Notes: generated by a model not told the origin, from the letters alone. A stretch of 64,000 nucleotides of DNA from Mycolicibacterium litorale (GCF_014218295.1 NZ_AP023287.1:682001-746000); one strand, 5' to 3'. Counted from the first letter of the stretch, positions 1 to 9,905 are shown. Made by a program: numbers and translations.

Positions 1-41
1 CCCATTCGAACTTGTCAGTGTCAAGATGTATTCCGGCGGTG

Positions 42-2279
42 TCACCGGCCTTCGGCGAAGGCCCGCAACGAGTCGATCTGCAACGGATCCAGCGACGGCC
101 GCACCGCCTCGCGCGCCGCCGCGACATCGTCGGCCGTGACGTCGGCGGCGTCGATCGACCGCCGCATCGCCGTCATCGCGGCCTCGCGCAGCAGTGCCAC
201 GCAGTCCGCGGCGCTGTAGCCGTCCAGGTCGGCGGCCAGCGCGTCGAGGTCGACGGCCTGTTCGCCCTCGGTGACCAGGGGGATGGACTTGCCCGCGGTG
301 CGCAGGATCTCGCGGCGCGCCTCGGCGTCGGGCGGTTCGACGAACACCAGCCGCTCCAGCCGCCCCGGCCGCAGCAGCGCGGGGTCGATCAGATCCGGCC
401 GGTTGGTGGCGCCGAGCACGACGACGTTGCGCATCGGTTCGATGCCGTCGAGTTCGGTCAGCAGCGATGCGACCACGCGGTCGGTCACCCCGGAGTCGAA
501 GCTCTGTCCGCGCCGGGGCGCCAGCGCGTCGATCTCGTCGAGGAACACCAGTGAGGGCGCCGAGTCGCGGGCACGGCGGAACAGTTCGCGCACCGCCTTC
601 TCCGACGCACCGACCCATTTGTCCATCAGCTCGGCGCCCTTGACCGCGTGCACCGACAGCCGCCCCGAACTGGCCAGCGCCCGCACCACGAACGTCTTAC
701 CGCAGCCGGGCGGTCCGTAGAGCAGCACGCCGCGCGGCGGTTCGACGCCGAGTCGTTCGAAGGTGTCCGGGTGCTGCAGCGGCCACAGCACCGCCTCGGT
801 CAGAGCCTGCTTCGTCTCGGCCATGTCGCCGACGTCGGCGAGCGTCACCGATCCCACGGACACCTCTTCGGTGGCCGATCTCGACAGCGGGCGGATCACG
901 GTGAGCGCCCCGGTGAGATCGGCCTGGGTCAGTTGCGGCGGTGCGCCGTCGGCGCTCGCGCGCGCGGCCGCCCGCAGTGCCGCCTCGCGCACCAGGGCGC
1001 ACAGATCGGCGACGACGAAACCCGGTGTGCGCCCGGCGATCTCGTCGAGCTGCAGATCCTGGGCGGGCACCCCGCGCAGCAGCACCTCGAGCAGTTGCCC
1101 GCGGGTGGCGGCGTCGGGCAGGCTCAGCCCGAGTTCCCGGTCGCACAGGGCGGGGTCGCGCAGGCGGGCGTCGACGCTGTCGGGCCGGGCCGACGTCGCC
1201 ACGAACGCAACCCCGGGTGTGGCGACGGCGGTGCGCAGTTCGGTGAGGATCAGCGTGCCCACCGGTTCGGGCGTCGCGGGCAGCAGCGCGTCGACATCGG
1301 TGATCAGCAGCACGCCGCCGCCGTCGCGCACGGTCGCCACCGCCGACGACACGGCCCTGAGCCGGTCCTCGGCATGCAGCGCACCGACTTCCGGGCCGTC
1401 CAGTTCGACGACCCGTCGTTGTGCGCACACGGTCCGCACCAGGGTGGCCTTGCCGACTCCGGCGGGCCCCGACACCAGGACCCCGAGATTCGCCGTCGCG
1501 CCGAGGGTTTCGAGCAGCGACGGCTCGTCGAGCGAGAGTTTGAGCCATTCGGCGAGCCGCCCGGCCTGGCTGTGGTGGCCCTTCAGATCGTCGTAGCTCA
1601 CCGCCGGCACCTCCTTCGACGGCTCCGTGACGGTGGCCTGGCCGATCGTGTCGTCACCCGCGGCGGGCGGAGAGCCGGCCTCCGCGGTGGTCCCGTCGCC
1701 CCAGGTGACCGACGAATTCGGCTGGATGCTCACCGTGCCCGGCGGGTCGACGCTGGTGACGGTCAGCAACTCCGAGGTCCACGTGATGCCGACCGAGGAG
1801 GCCAGCGCCGTCGTCGCCGCCGACGTGGACGTGCCGGGGCCGAGATCGCGCGGGAGCAGGGACACGGTGTCGCCCACCGTCATCACCTTGCCGAGCAGGG
1901 CCTGCCGCAACGTCGCCGGCGAGATCGAGGTGGTGGCGAGCCGCGACCCCGACACCGTCACCGCCCGCGCGCCGTGCACCGTCACCGGTGCCACGATGAC
2001 GCTGCTGTTCTCGCGCAACCCGGCGTTGGACAGCGTCACGTCGTCGAGCAGCGCGGTGCCCGTCGGCGTGCCCGGCGGCGCGACGCCCACCACGGCGGCG
2101 GTGGTGCGGACGCCGGTGAGCGCCACCGCATCCCACTCGCGCATGCCGAGCGCGGCGATGACCTCGGGGTGCAGCCGCACGACCCCGCGCCGGGAGTCGA
2201 GCGCCGAGGTGTTGAGCCGCGCCGTGAGCCGCAGGTGGCTCAGACCCGGTTCCTCGCCGAACGTCTCGGTCTCGGTCAC
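42..2279 (-). CDS. Tandem AAA-domain ATPase (CDC48/p97-like), Rv0435c homolog
   Basis: The 745-residue protein has an N-terminal double-psi/Cdc48-N-like region (about 10-200) and two AAA modules, the architecture of Cdc48/p97-type unfoldases. Walker A motifs lie near residues 271 (GPAGVGKAT) and 522 (GPPGCGKT). The second module keeps a canonical Walker B (LVFLDEID near 577) and an Arg-finger region (RPGRLERL). The first module reads LLITDVDALL, so the usual catalytic Glu is Val and D1 may bind but not hydrolyse ATP. The start is a GTG one base after the pssA stop, so the gene is the last of a psd-pssA-ATPase operon. The substrate is unknown; position suggests a link to the envelope or phospholipid genes but does not prove it. 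Confidence 0.88.
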   Translation of the reverse strand: MTETETFGEEPGLSHLRLTARLNTSALDSRRGVVRLHPEVIAALGMREWDAVALTGVRTTAAVVGVAPPGTPTGTALLDDVTLSNAGLRENSSVIVAPVTVHGARAVTVSGSRLATTSISPATLRQALLGKVMTVGDTVSLLPRDLGPGTSTSAATTALASSVGITWTSELLTVTSVDPPGTVSIQPNSSVTWGDGTTAEAGSPPAAGDDTIGQATVTEPSKEVPAVSYDDLKGHHSQAGRLAEWLKLSLDEPSLLETLGATANLGVLVSGPAGVGKATLVRTVCAQRRVVELDGPEVGALHAEDRLRAVSSAVATVRDGGGVLLITDVDALLPATPEPVGTLILTELRTAVATPGVAFVATSARPDSVDARLRDPALCDRELGLSLPDAATRGQLLEVLLRGVPAQDLQLDEIAGRTPGFVVADLCALVREAALRAAARASADGAPPQLTQADLTGALTVIRPLSRSATEEVSVGSVTLADVGDMAETKQALTEAVLWPLQHPDTFERLGVEPPRGVLLYGPPGCGKTFVVRALASSGRLSVHAVKGAELMDKWVGASEKAVRELFRRARDSAPSLVFLDEIDALAPRRGQSFDSGVTDRVVASLLTELDGIEPMRNVVVLGATNRPDLIDPALLRPGRLERLVFVEPPDAEARREILRTAGKSIPLVTEGEQAVDLDALAADLDGYSAADCVALLREAAMTAMRRSIDAADVTADDVAAAREAVRPSLDPLQIDSLRAFAEGR

Positions 2280-2280
2280 G

Positions 2281-3153
2281 TCAACGGCCGGGTTTGCGCA
2301 GCCCCAGCCGGGCCATGGACCGGCGGTGCGGTTGGGTGCGCCGAATCTGGCGAATCTCGCGGCGGGTGGCGCGGCGGATGGCCCGGCGCTGCCGCGGTTG
2401 GTCCTCCCACGTCTCGGGGTGGGCCGCCAGCCAACGGTTCGTCCGGACCGCGAACGGGATGTGGATGACGTAGGCCAGGATGATCACCAGGATCACCAGG
2501 TAGCCGTAGAGGATCGACGCCGCGACGCCGATCGCCAGCAGTGCCAGCAACGGCGCCACCATGTTCGGCGGCACCGAGAAGGTGTGGATCTTGCGCATGG
2601 GGATGGTGCTCACCACCAGTAGTGACACGCCCACCATCCAGATGACGACCGCGGCCTCCGACGTCCACCAGCCGTCGCCGAACTGCATCTTCGCCGCCAG
2701 CGGACCGATCGCGCCGATCGCGCCCGCGGGCGCGGGCATCCCGACGAAGAACTCCTTGGTGTAGGCGGGCAGATCCTCGGCGAGCATCGCGTTGTAGCGG
2801 GCCAGCCGCAGTACGATGCACACCGCGTACAGCAGCACCACGATCCAGCCGATGCGCGACTGCGACAGCAGGGTGCCGTAGATGATGAACGCCGGTGCCA
2901 CACCGAAGTTCACCGCGTCGGCGAGCGAGTCGATCTCCTCGCCCATCTTCGACGTGGCGTTGAGCATGCGGGCGATGCGCCCGTCGAGGGCGTCGAGGAT
3001 CGCCGCGACCGCCAGGAACGCCATCGCCTCGGTGGGGCGGTCGTCGAGCGCGAACTTCACCGACGACAGGCCGAGGCAGATCGCGGCGACGGTCATCGCA
3101 CTCGGCAGCATGCGCAGGCTGACGACGCGTTTGGAGATGCGGGGCTGGATCAC
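2281..3153 (-). CDS. pssA: CDP-diacylglycerol--serine O-phosphatidyltransferase
   Basis: This integral membrane enzyme makes phosphatidylserine from CDP-diacylglycerol and serine. The CDP-alcohol phosphatidyltransferase signature is intact: DALDGRIAR followed by GEEIDSLAD (about residues 58-86), matching D-G-x2-A-R-x8-G-x3-D-x3-D. Several hydrophobic segments follow, and the C-terminus is very Arg-rich (from about residue 245), probably cytoplasmic. The GTG start overlaps the psd stop by four bases (GTGA), so translation is coupled to psd, whose product uses PssA's product. The length of 290 aa is normal for mycobacterial PssA. Confidence 0.93.
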   Translation of the reverse strand: MIQPRISKRVVSLRMLPSAMTVAAICLGLSSVKFALDDRPTEAMAFLAVAAILDALDGRIARMLNATSKMGEEIDSLADAVNFGVAPAFIIYGTLLSQSRIGWIVVLLYAVCIVLRLARYNAMLAEDLPAYTKEFFVGMPAPAGAIGAIGPLAAKMQFGDGWWTSEAAVVIWMVGVSLLVVSTIPMRKIHTFSVPPNMVAPLLALLAIGVAASILYGYLVILVIILAYVIHIPFAVRTNRWLAAHPETWEDQPRQRRAIRRATRREIRQIRRTQPHRRSMARLGLRKPGR

Positions 3154-3857
3154 GGCAGCTCCGCAAGGATCGTCTCGCCGCCGACGGCGCGCTGACCCGG
3201 CAGCACCTTGACCTCGGTGCCCTCGGGCAGGTAGGTGTCCAGCCGCGAGCCGTAGCGAATCAGCCCGTAGGTGTCGCCGATGCTCACCTTGTCACCGGGC
3301 GTCAGGTCGCAGACGATGCGGCGGGCCACCAGGCCGGCGATCTGCACGGCGATCACCTCGGCGCCCGACGGGGTGCGGATGACGACGCTGTTGCGCTCGT
3401 TGTCCTCGCTGGCCGCCGCCAGCTCCGCCGACCCGAACAGACCCGGGCGGTGCGCCACGGCCACCACCTCACCGCTGATCGGGATGCGCTGGACGTGGGC
3501 GTCGAAGATCGACAGGAAGATGCTGACCCGCGGGACCGGCCGGGCGGGCAGACCGAGCTCCGCGGGCGGTTCGGCCTCCTCGACCAGGCAGATGAGGCCG
3601 TCGGCGGGGGCGACGACCACATCGGGGCGCGTCGGTGGCACCCGTGGCGGATGCCGGAAGAAGGCGGCGTTGGCGCCGGCGGCGAGCAGGCCGGTGTTGC
3701 GCACCCACCGGTTGCGGCGGCCTGCTGCCGCCAATGCCAGGCCGGCGCCGATGAACGGCAGGCCGGCCGGGTGTACCGGCGGAACGGTGGTCTTCACCAG
3801 CGCCATGAACCGCTCTGGGCCGGATCTCAGGTCATCGGTGCGGGGGCGTCTGGCCAT
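3150..3857 (-). CDS. psd: Phosphatidylserine decarboxylase proenzyme
   Basis: The product decarboxylates phosphatidylserine to phosphatidylethanolamine. The 235-residue length and the C-terminal GS in [10 protein letters not shown], the expected self-cleavage site that creates the pyruvoyl prosthetic group, fit the short (archaeal/actinobacterial) Psd class. Near residues 115-125 is the conserved [13 protein letters not shown] block. An N-terminal hydrophobic stretch ([13 protein letters not shown]) could anchor it to the membrane. It is first in the psd-pssA-AAA ATPase operon. A TAGAAT box seven bases before the ATG suggests a leaderless transcript. Confidence 0.93.
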   Translation of the reverse strand: MARRPRTDDLRSGPERFMALVKTTVPPVHPAGLPFIGAGLALAAAGRRNRWVRNTGLLAAGANAAFFRHPPRVPPTRPDVVVAPADGLICLVEEAEPPAELGLPARPVPRVSIFLSIFDAHVQRIPISGEVVAVAHRPGLFGSAELAAASEDNERNSVVIRTPSGAEVIAVQIAGLVARRIVCDLTPGDKVSIGDTYGLIRYGSRLDTYLPEGTEVKVLPGQRAVGGETILAELP

Positions 3858-3864
3858 CGGCTGG

Positions 3865-3870
3865 ATTCTA
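3865..3870 (-). promoter_or_regulatory. Predicted leaderless -10 box of psd operon (TAGAAT)
   Basis: Read on the minus strand, TAGAAT is followed by seven bases and then the psd ATG. This is the spacing at which mycobacterial transcription would begin at the start codon. No Shine-Dalgarno sequence is visible, which supports a leaderless start. Confidence 0.5.
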
Positions 3871-3892
3871 CGTGCGTGAGGTGTCGGACAAG

Positions 3893-5089
3893 CTAGCTCA
3901 GGTCCCAGATGTCCACCCGCGATCCGGCGGGCAGCTCGCTGACGTCTTCGGGGATCTCGAGCAGACAGTTGGCCGATGCCAGCCAGCGCAGGTGGTGCGA
4001 GGCCGGCGGGCCGTAGCTCGTCACCTCCCCGGTTCCCGGGTCGAAGACGCCGCGGCGGAACTGGCGTTTCCCGCGCGGCGACGTCAGATCCTCGGTCAGC
4101 ACGGCGTTGCGGCGCGGGCGTTCCGGCTGGACCACGCCCATCGCCGCCCGCAGCGGCACCCGCAGGAACACCTCGAAGGAGACCAGCGCGCTGACCGGGT
4201 TGCCGGGCAGGGTGACGACGGGTGTGCCGCCGACGCGGCCCGCGCCCTGCGGCATCCCGGGTTGCATGGCCACCTTCGTGAACTCGACCCCACCGGCGCC
4301 CAGTGCGTCCTTGACGACCTCGTACGCCCCGGCGCTCACCCCGCCCGTGGTGATGACGAGATCGGCCTCGCCGGCGTAGCGGCCCAGCGTGTCCCGGAAC
4401 GCGTCGACGTCGTCGCCGGTCATCGGCGAGGCGACGACCTCACCGCCGGCCTCGCGGATCGCGGCGGCCAGCATGACCGCATTCGACTCGTAGATCTGTC
4501 CCGGCTGCAGCGGCATGCCGGGGGCGACGAGTTCGGTGCCCGTCGACATGACCAGCACCCGGTGACGCGGAATCACCGACAGCTCACCGAGTCCGAGCGC
4601 CGCGGCCAGACCGAGTGCCGCCGGAGTGAGCGCGACCCCCGACCGCAGCACCGTGGTCCCCGCCGTGACGTCCTCACCGGCGGTGCGGACGTGCTGCCCG
4701 GGTCGAGCGGCCGCGCGGATCGCGACGGTGTCGGTGGCCGCGTTCGTCGCCTCCACCGGAACCACGGCCGTCGCACCGCGCGGCAGGGGTGCGCCCGTCA
4801 TGATGCGGTGTGCGGTGCCCGGCTGCAGCACCAGTGGATCGGTGCGCCCGGCCGGGATGTCCTCGACCACCGGCAACAGCACCGGCCGGTCCTCGCTCGC
4901 GCCGGCCGCGTCCTCGGCCATGACGGCGTAACCGTCCATCGCGGAGTTGTCGAACCCGGGCAGCGACAGCGGCGCGACGATGTCCTCGGCCAGTGTCAGG
5001 CCGAGTGTTTCGGAGATCGGCAGCCGGACCGGCGGGCGGCGTTCGATCAGCCCGGCGACGACACGCTGGTGCTCTTCGACTGTCCGCAT
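3893..5089 (-). CDS. moeA: Molybdopterin molybdenumtransferase MoeA
   Basis: MoeA inserts molybdate into adenylyl-molybdopterin in the last step of molybdenum cofactor synthesis. The start used ([13 protein letters not shown]) gives 398 aa, normal for MoeA; the open frame continues upstream only as a shadow of the SDR gene. Family landmarks include [13 protein letters not shown] near residue 60, [17 protein letters not shown] near 105 and [17 protein letters not shown] near 255. It follows the SDR gene with only two bases between them, suggesting cotranscription. This corresponds to moeA2 (Rv0438c) by synteny. The 3' end abuts psd's upstream region. Confidence 0.92.
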   Translation of the reverse strand: MRTVEEHQRVVAGLIERRPPVRLPISETLGLTLAEDIVAPLSLPGFDNSAMDGYAVMAEDAAGASEDRPVLLPVVEDIPAGRTDPLVLQPGTAHRIMTGAPLPRGATAVVPVEATNAATDTVAIRAAARPGQHVRTAGEDVTAGTTVLRSGVALTPAALGLAAALGLGELSVIPRHRVLVMSTGTELVAPGMPLQPGQIYESNAVMLAAAIREAGGEVVASPMTGDDVDAFRDTLGRYAGEADLVITTGGVSAGAYEVVKDALGAGGVEFTKVAMQPGMPQGAGRVGGTPVVTLPGNPVSALVSFEVFLRVPLRAAMGVVQPERPRRNAVLTEDLTSPRGKRQFRRGVFDPGTGEVTSYGPPASHHLRWLASANCLLEIPEDVSELPAGSRVDIWDLS

Positions 5090-5091
5090 CG

Positions 5092-6003
5092 CTACACCGG
5101 GAAGGTGACGCCGGTGAGCTCCTCGGACACCGTCCACAGGCGCCGCGCGACCTCCGCGTCGTGCGAACTCCTGTTGGACTCCACCCGCTTGGGGTGGCCG
5201 CGTTGCTCGCCCAGGCCGCCCGGGCCGAAGTACTCGCCGCCGCGCACCTGTGGGTCGGTCGCGGCGCGCAGCGTGGGGAGTGCGCCCATCTCCGGCGTCT
5301 GGGAGAGCAGCCCCCAGACGAGTTCGACGGGCCTGCGGGCCACCGGCCACAGATTGCGGGTCAGCTCGGTGCTCGAGGTGCCGGGATGGGCGGCGACGGC
5401 GATGGTGGGCGCACCCTTGGCCGAGAGTCTGCGGTCCAGTTCGTAGGTGAACAGCAGGTTCGCCAGTTTGGACTGCCCGTAGGCGTTGATGCGTTGGTAT
5501 CCGCGCTCGGACTGCAGGTCGTCGAAGTTGATCCGGCCCCACTTGTGGGCGTTGCTGCTGACCGTCACCACCCGCGAACCCTCGACCGGAAGGATGTTGT
5601 CGAGAAGCTGTCCGGTCAGCGCGAAGTGGCCGAGGTGGTTGGTGCCGAGCTGCAGCTCGAATCCGTCCTTGGTGACGCCCTTGGGCGTCATCATCACCCC
5701 GGCGTTGTTGATCAGCAGATCGATGCGCGGGTAGTCGGCGCGCAGTTCGTCCGACGCCGCACGGATGCTGTCCAGGGAGGTCAGGTCCAGTTCGCGGACG
5801 CTGACGTCCGCGTGCGGCGCCGAGGCGTGGATCCGCTCCGCCGCGGCCCGGCCCTTGTCGGTGTTGCGCACGGCGAGCACCACATGGGCGCCCTTGCCCG
5901 CCAGCACCGCCGCCGCCTCGTAGCCGATCCCGGTGTTGGCGCCGGTGATGACGGCGACGCGGCCCTCCTGGTCGGGCACATCGGCGGCAGTCCATGTGGT
6001 CAT
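5092..6003 (-). CDS. Short-chain dehydrogenase/reductase (Rv0439c-like)
   Basis: A 303-aa classical SDR of the retinol-dehydrogenase/WW-oxidoreductase-like branch. It shows the NAD(P)-binding TGANTGIG (about 23-30), NNAGVM, and the catalytic YGQSK. The ATG chosen (MTTWTAADVPDQ) has a TAGGGT box seven bases upstream; a longer frame upstream is not coding. It lies directly ahead of moeA. A second, clearly paralogous SDR sits at 16056-16958 with the same C-terminal ending pattern (RRLWTVSEELTGVTFP). In M. tuberculosis a single such gene lies between moeA2 and groEL2. The substrate is unknown. Confidence 0.88.
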   Translation of the reverse strand: MTTWTAADVPDQEGRVAVITGANTGIGYEAAAVLAGKGAHVVLAVRNTDKGRAAAERIHASAPHADVSVRELDLTSLDSIRAASDELRADYPRIDLLINNAGVMMTPKGVTKDGFELQLGTNHLGHFALTGQLLDNILPVEGSRVVTVSSNAHKWGRINFDDLQSERGYQRINAYGQSKLANLLFTYELDRRLSAKGAPTIAVAAHPGTSSTELTRNLWPVARRPVELVWGLLSQTPEMGALPTLRAATDPQVRGGEYFGPGGLGEQRGHPKRVESNRSSHDAEVARRLWTVSEELTGVTFPV

Positions 6004-6010
6004 GGCCGAA

Positions 6011-6016
6011 ACCCTA
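6011..6016 (-). promoter_or_regulatory. Predicted leaderless -10 box of SDR-moeA (TAGGGT)
   Basis: On the minus strand TAGGGT lies seven bases before the SDR ATG at 6003, with no ribosome-binding site between. It supports both the chosen start and a leaderless SDR-moeA transcript. Confidence 0.45.
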
Positions 6017-6040
6017 CTGAAGATGCGCCATGCTCGACCC

Positions 6041-6532
6041 ATGGACAGTGTCGTACTGGCGGACCCGCAGCACCGACCCAGCGCCAAGGCGCCGCTGCTG
6101 TGGGCGACGTCGGCGGCCCTGCCCTGGGCGGCCCTCGTGGCGGCGCAGGTGGCCTGGTGGCTGGCGGACCCGTCGCCGCGGTGGCTGCACCTGCTGGCCG
6201 CGGTGGGCACGGTGCTCGGCGTCGTGCTGTTCGTCGGGATCGTGCCGGTGTGGCGGTATCGGGTGCACCGCTGGGACGTCGACGCGCGCGCCGTCTACAC
6301 CCGCACCGGCTGGCTGGTGCAGGAGCGGCGGATCGCCCCGATCTCCCGGGTGCAGACGGTCGACACCGCGCGGGGCCCGCTCGACCGGTTGTTCGGACTG
6401 GCCACCGTCACCGTGACGACGGCGTCGTCGGCCGGGGCCGTGCGGATCGTCGCGCTCGACGCCCCGGTCGCCGAACGGATCGTCGCGCAGCTCACCGACA
6501 TCGCCGCACTCGGCGAACAGGATGCGACGTGA
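6041..6532 (+). CDS. PH domain-containing membrane protein (YdbS-like)
   Basis: A 163-aa protein with two N-terminal membrane segments (LPWAALVAAQVAWWL and LLAAVGTVLGVVLFVG) followed by a bacterial PH-like domain (bPH_2, from about residue 75) with the family block RRIAPISRVQTVD. The ATG at 6041 is preferred over an upstream one because it puts the hydrophobic region near the N-terminus. It overlaps the next gene by four bases (GTGA), the usual ydbS-ydbT pairing. The role of these pairs is poorly known; envelope stress and bacteriocin tolerance have been suggested for relatives. Confidence 0.8.
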   Translation: MDSVVLADPQHRPSAKAPLLWATSAALPWAALVAAQVAWWLADPSPRWLHLLAAVGTVLGVVLFVGIVPVWRYRVHRWDVDARAVYTRTGWLVQERRIAPISRVQTVDTARGPLDRLFGLATVTVTTASSAGAVRIVALDAPVAERIVAQLTDIAALGEQDAT

Positions 6533-7998
6533 CGGCGCCCGCCCCGCAGTGGCTGCGGCTGAGCCCGCGCATGCTGCTGGTGCACCCGGTACACGAGGTG
6601 CTGCGGCAGGTCCCGGTGCTGATCGGGTCCGTGGTGCTGGGTTCGGCGACCGGAAACCCGCTGTGGGCGGTTGCCGCGCTGGTGGTGACGGTCGGTGTCG
6701 GGATCGCGCGGTGGTTCACCACCTCGTACCGCATCGACGCCGAGGAGGTCCAGCTGCGGGCGGGCGTCCTGCAGCGCCGCGTCCTGTCGGTGCCCCGCAA
6801 CAGGATCCGGTCGGTGTCCACCGATGCCCGGCTGCTGCACCGGTTGCTCGGCCTGACGGTGCTGCGGGTGAGCACCGGGCAGGAGGCGCGCGGTGACGAG
6901 GGTTTCGCCCTGGACGCGGTCGAGGCCGGTCAGGTGCCGCGGTTGCGAGCGGAGCTGCTGGCCGGATCGCTGACCGTCGCGGCCGACAGCGAACGGCCGG
7001 GCCGGGTGCTGGCCCGATGGGAGCCCGCGTGGCTGCGATACAGTCCGCTCAGTTTCACCGGCCTGGCGATGATCGCCGCCGCGGCCGGTCTGCTGTATCA
7101 GGCGGGTGCCGGTGTGCTGCTTCGGGATTCGGCGCTCGCCGAGGGCGGGCGCGATGCCGCGCAACGATTCGGGATCGCCGCGACCGTCGCCGCCGCCGTG
7201 ACCCTCGTGCTCGTCGCGTCGGTGGTGCTGTCGGTACTGCGATCGCTCCTGACCTACGGCAACCTGCTGCTGGTCCAACGGGACGACGCCGGGAACGCCG
7301 GAGTGCTGCATCTCGAACACGGCCTGGTGCGACGGCAGGAGCACACCTACGACATGCGCCGGTTGCGGGGCGGCACGTTGCGCGAACCGCTGGTGGTGCG
7401 GATGTTCGGTGGGGCCCGGCTGGACGCCGTCATGACCGGGGTGGGCGGTGCGGGCGAGGCGTCGCTGCTGTTGCCGCCGTGTCCGGCGGCGACCGCCAGG
7501 GCGGTGCTGAGCGATCTCATCGCCGCCCGGGAGGAGGTCACCGGACCGCTGCACGGCCACGGTCCGGCCGCGGCGCGCCGACGGTGGACCCGGGGGCTGA
7601 TCGTTCCCGCGGCGGTCGGGGTGGCGCTGCTGGTACTCAGTGTGTGGGCGGCGCCGCCCGTCTGGGCGTGGCTGCTGTGGGTGGCGCTGACGACGGTCTG
7701 CGCGCTGCTGGCCGCCGACCGGGTCCGCTCGCTCGGCCACCGCGTCGGGAACGGCTGGCTGGTGGCGCGCGCAGGCAGCGTGGAGCGCCGCCGCGACTGC
7801 ATCGCGGGTCCTGGCATCATCGGGTGGACCGTGCGGCAGTCGTTCTTCCAGAGGCGGTCCGGGGTGGCGACGCTGATCGCCGCGACCGCCGCGGGGGAGA
7901 AGGCCTATCGCGTCATCGACGTTCCGGCGGACCTCGCGTGGTCGATCGCCGCGCAGGCGTCGCCGTGGCTGAGGGACGTGCCCTGGGCTCGTCGTTGA
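6529..7998 (+). CDS. PH domain-containing membrane protein (YdbT-like)
   Basis: The 489-aa protein has repeated bPH_2-type domains separated by paired membrane helices. The first PH-like block includes VLQRRVLSVPRNRIRSVSTD (about 80-100) and a second has HGLVRRQEHTYDMRRLRGG (about 265-285). A third hydrophobic pair lies near 360-400, and a final PH-like region near 410-470 contains CIAGPGIIGWTVRQSFFQRR. The GTG start overlaps the stop of the smaller PH protein, so the two are translationally coupled. This matches the large partner of YdbS/YdbT pairs. No enzymatic motif is seen. Confidence 0.8.
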   Translation: MTAPAPQWLRLSPRMLLVHPVHEVLRQVPVLIGSVVLGSATGNPLWAVAALVVTVGVGIARWFTTSYRIDAEEVQLRAGVLQRRVLSVPRNRIRSVSTDARLLHRLLGLTVLRVSTGQEARGDEGFALDAVEAGQVPRLRAELLAGSLTVAADSERPGRVLARWEPAWLRYSPLSFTGLAMIAAAAGLLYQAGAGVLLRDSALAEGGRDAAQRFGIAATVAAAVTLVLVASVVLSVLRSLLTYGNLLLVQRDDAGNAGVLHLEHGLVRRQEHTYDMRRLRGGTLREPLVVRMFGGARLDAVMTGVGGAGEASLLLPPCPAATARAVLSDLIAAREEVTGPLHGHGPAAARRRWTRGLIVPAAVGVALLVLSVWAAPPVWAWLLWVALTTVCALLAADRVRSLGHRVGNGWLVARAGSVERRRDCIAGPGIIGWTVRQSFFQRRSGVATLIAATAAGEKAYRVIDVPADLAWSIAAQASPWLRDVPWARR

Positions 7999-8031
7999 CC
8001 GGGTCCGAGTTGCGCGTCGTCCGTCGCCGTT

Positions 8032-8037
8032 TACTGT
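8032..8037 (+). promoter_or_regulatory. Predicted leaderless -10 box of HAD gene (TACTGT)
   Basis: TACTGT is separated by six bases from the ATG at 8044, with no Shine-Dalgarno sequence. This is consistent with transcription beginning at the start codon. Confidence 0.45.
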
Positions 8038-8043
8038 CGGCGC

Positions 8044-8859
8044 ATGGCGATCGGTGGGGTGCTCTTCGACATCGATGGCGTGCTGGTGACGTCGTGGCGG
8101 CCGATCGAGGGTGCCGCGGAGACCTTGCGCGTGCTCACCGAACACCAGGTGGCCCGGTCCTATCTGACGAACACCACCACCAAAACGCGCAAGCAGATCG
8201 CGGACCTGCTCGTCGAGGCGGGGATGCAGGTGAGCGCCGACGAGGTCATCACCGCGGCGGTGCTCACGGCCGAATACGTCCGCGACCGATACCCGGGCGC
8301 GCGGTGCTTCCTGGTCAACAGCGGCCGGATCGGTGAGGACATGCCCGGCGTCGACCTGGTGTACGCCGGTGAGTTCGGTCCGGGGCACCCGCCGGAGACA
8401 CCGGACGTGGTGCTGCTCGGCGGTGCCGGTCCCGAATACGACCACCTGACCCTGAGTTGGGTCTACGACTGGATGGCGCGCGGGGTGCCGGTGGTCGCGA
8501 TGCACCGCAGCACGTCGTGGAACACCGCCGACGGTCTGCGCATCGACACCGGGATGTATCTGATCGGCATGGAGGAGACGTCGGGTCGCAAGGCCACCGC
8601 GGTCGGGAAACCCGCACCTGAAGGGTTTCTGGCCGCGGCGAGCCGACTCGGCGTCGACCCCGACGAGATGTACATGGTCGGTGACGATCTGAACAACGAC
8701 GTGCTGGCGGGTCAGGTGGTCGGGATGACCGGTGTGCTGGTGCGCACGGGCAAGTTCCGTCAGGACACGCTGGACCGCTGGGCGGCCGACGAATTCGCCA
8801 TGCAGCCCAATCACGTCATCGACTCGGTCGCGGGTCTGCCCGGTCTGCTCGGCCTCTGA
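8044..8859 (+). CDS. HAD-superfamily (IIA) phosphatase
   Basis: A 271-aa HAD hydrolase. Motif I is FDIDGVLV (residues 8-15, with Asp nucleophile and acid/base), motif II is the STNTTT-like YLTNTTT (about 39-45), the Lys region is GKPAPEGF (about 190), and motif IV is MVGDDLNNDVLAG (about 216). The cap between motifs II and III is of the type IIA (NagD-like) kind. Family members dephosphorylate small sugars or nucleotides, or 4-nitrophenyl phosphate in vitro; the physiological substrate here cannot be read from sequence. It stands alone between the PH gene pair and the FAD pseudogene. Confidence 0.85.
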   Translation: MAIGGVLFDIDGVLVTSWRPIEGAAETLRVLTEHQVARSYLTNTTTKTRKQIADLLVEAGMQVSADEVITAAVLTAEYVRDRYPGARCFLVNSGRIGEDMPGVDLVYAGEFGPGHPPETPDVVLLGGAGPEYDHLTLSWVYDWMARGVPVVAMHRSTSWNTADGLRIDTGMYLIGMEETSGRKATAVGKPAPEGFLAAASRLGVDPDEMYMVGDDLNNDVLAGQVVGMTGVLVRTGKFRQDTLDRWAADEFAMQPNHVIDSVAGLPGLLGL

Positions 8860-8974
8860 CAGCGCGACGGTTCACCCGGTCCCGCAGCCGAATTCAATCG
8901 TTCGGCTGAGGCGCGACATCCCCTCCCGGTGATTGTGTGGTGACCCGAGGGGGCGCCACGGGGAGGAGTCAGCG

Positions 8975-9905
8975 ATGCCGAAAGTCGGTGAACACGCGGT
9001 GGTATGCGGGGCCAGCATGGCAGGACTGCTGGCAGCCCGGGTCTTGACGGACCACTACGACCGGGTCACGGTGGTCGAGCGCGACGTGCTGACCGACGAG
9101 GCGGTGGCTCGCAAGGGGGTTCCGCAGGGCTGTCAACCGCACGCCCTGCTCGCCCGGTGTGCGCAGATCCTCGATGAGCTGTTCCCGGGATACCTCGACG
9201 AACTCGTCGAGGCGGGTGCGCACCGGTGGGACGACGGAGATCTGTCGAAGTTCGACATCAGCTTCGCCGGCCGCTGCTCGAACGGCACGTGCGCCGCTGG
9301 GTGCTCGCGCTGCCCCGGGTGACCGTGCTCGACGGACGTCCGCGCGGTTTCGTCCGATCCGCCCGCCGACCACACCGACCGAACTGCTCGACTTCGGTGA
9401 GGGCATCGCGCCGGCATACGCGCTGCCGCGGCTCGGGCGGCCGAACCGCTGGCCGGTGTCAGCGTGCACCAGTATCCGAGCAACCGCTGGCGGCGTTACG
9501 ACAAGATGGCCCGGCTGCCGGAGGGTTTCGTGGTCATCGGCGACGCCGTGTGCAGTTTCAACCCGGTCTACGGGCAGGGGATGACGGTTGCGGCGATCGA
9601 GGCGACGATCCTCGGCCAGTGTCTGCGCGCCGGCGATGTGGACCTGCCGCGCCGCTTCTTCCGGGCCGCCGCCAAACCGGTCCGGGTGGCCTGGCAGACC
9701 GCGGTCGGCTCCGACCTCGCCCTCCCCGAGGTGCAGGGCAGGCCCTCGCTGTCGATGCGGCTGACGAACGCCTACACCGAACACGTGCTACGTGCCGCCG
9801 GGATCGCTGCTGCCCCCGGCGTTCGTCATACGCGTCGCGCGGGCGCGGCGGCGCGGACGGGTATCCGACACCGGGACACCGGTTCTCACGGCAGCAGCGC
9901 AGTGA
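8975..9905 (+). pseudogene. Decayed FAD-dependent monooxygenase/oxidoreductase
   Basis: The reading starts well, with an AGGAG ribosome site and an FAD-binding N-terminus (VVCGASMAGLLAARVL, then VVERDVL), and then breaks. The pieces PLLERHVRRWVLALP (frame of 9226), LLDFGEGIAPAYALPRL (frame of 9159), and GFVVIGDAVCSFNPVYGQGM plus AIEATILGQCL (frame of 9464) belong to one FAD monooxygenase family. The tail LLPPAFVIRVARARR is in yet another frame, ending at TGA 9903-9905. The total is about 930 bp against roughly 1.3-1.4 kb for the family, so there are both frameshifts and internal deletions. The remnant runs into the 3' end of the convergent LuxR gene. Confidence 0.8.

Noticed and set aside
5090..5995. 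The upstream half of the long frame containing moeA
   Set aside because: It lies opposite or in another frame of the SDR gene and is Arg/Gly-rich. MoeA's conserved N-terminus starts at 5089.
4993..6528. A possible 1001-aa PH-domain protein
   Set aside because: Only the part from GTG 6529 shows membrane and PH features. The upstream part is a shadow of moeA/SDR.
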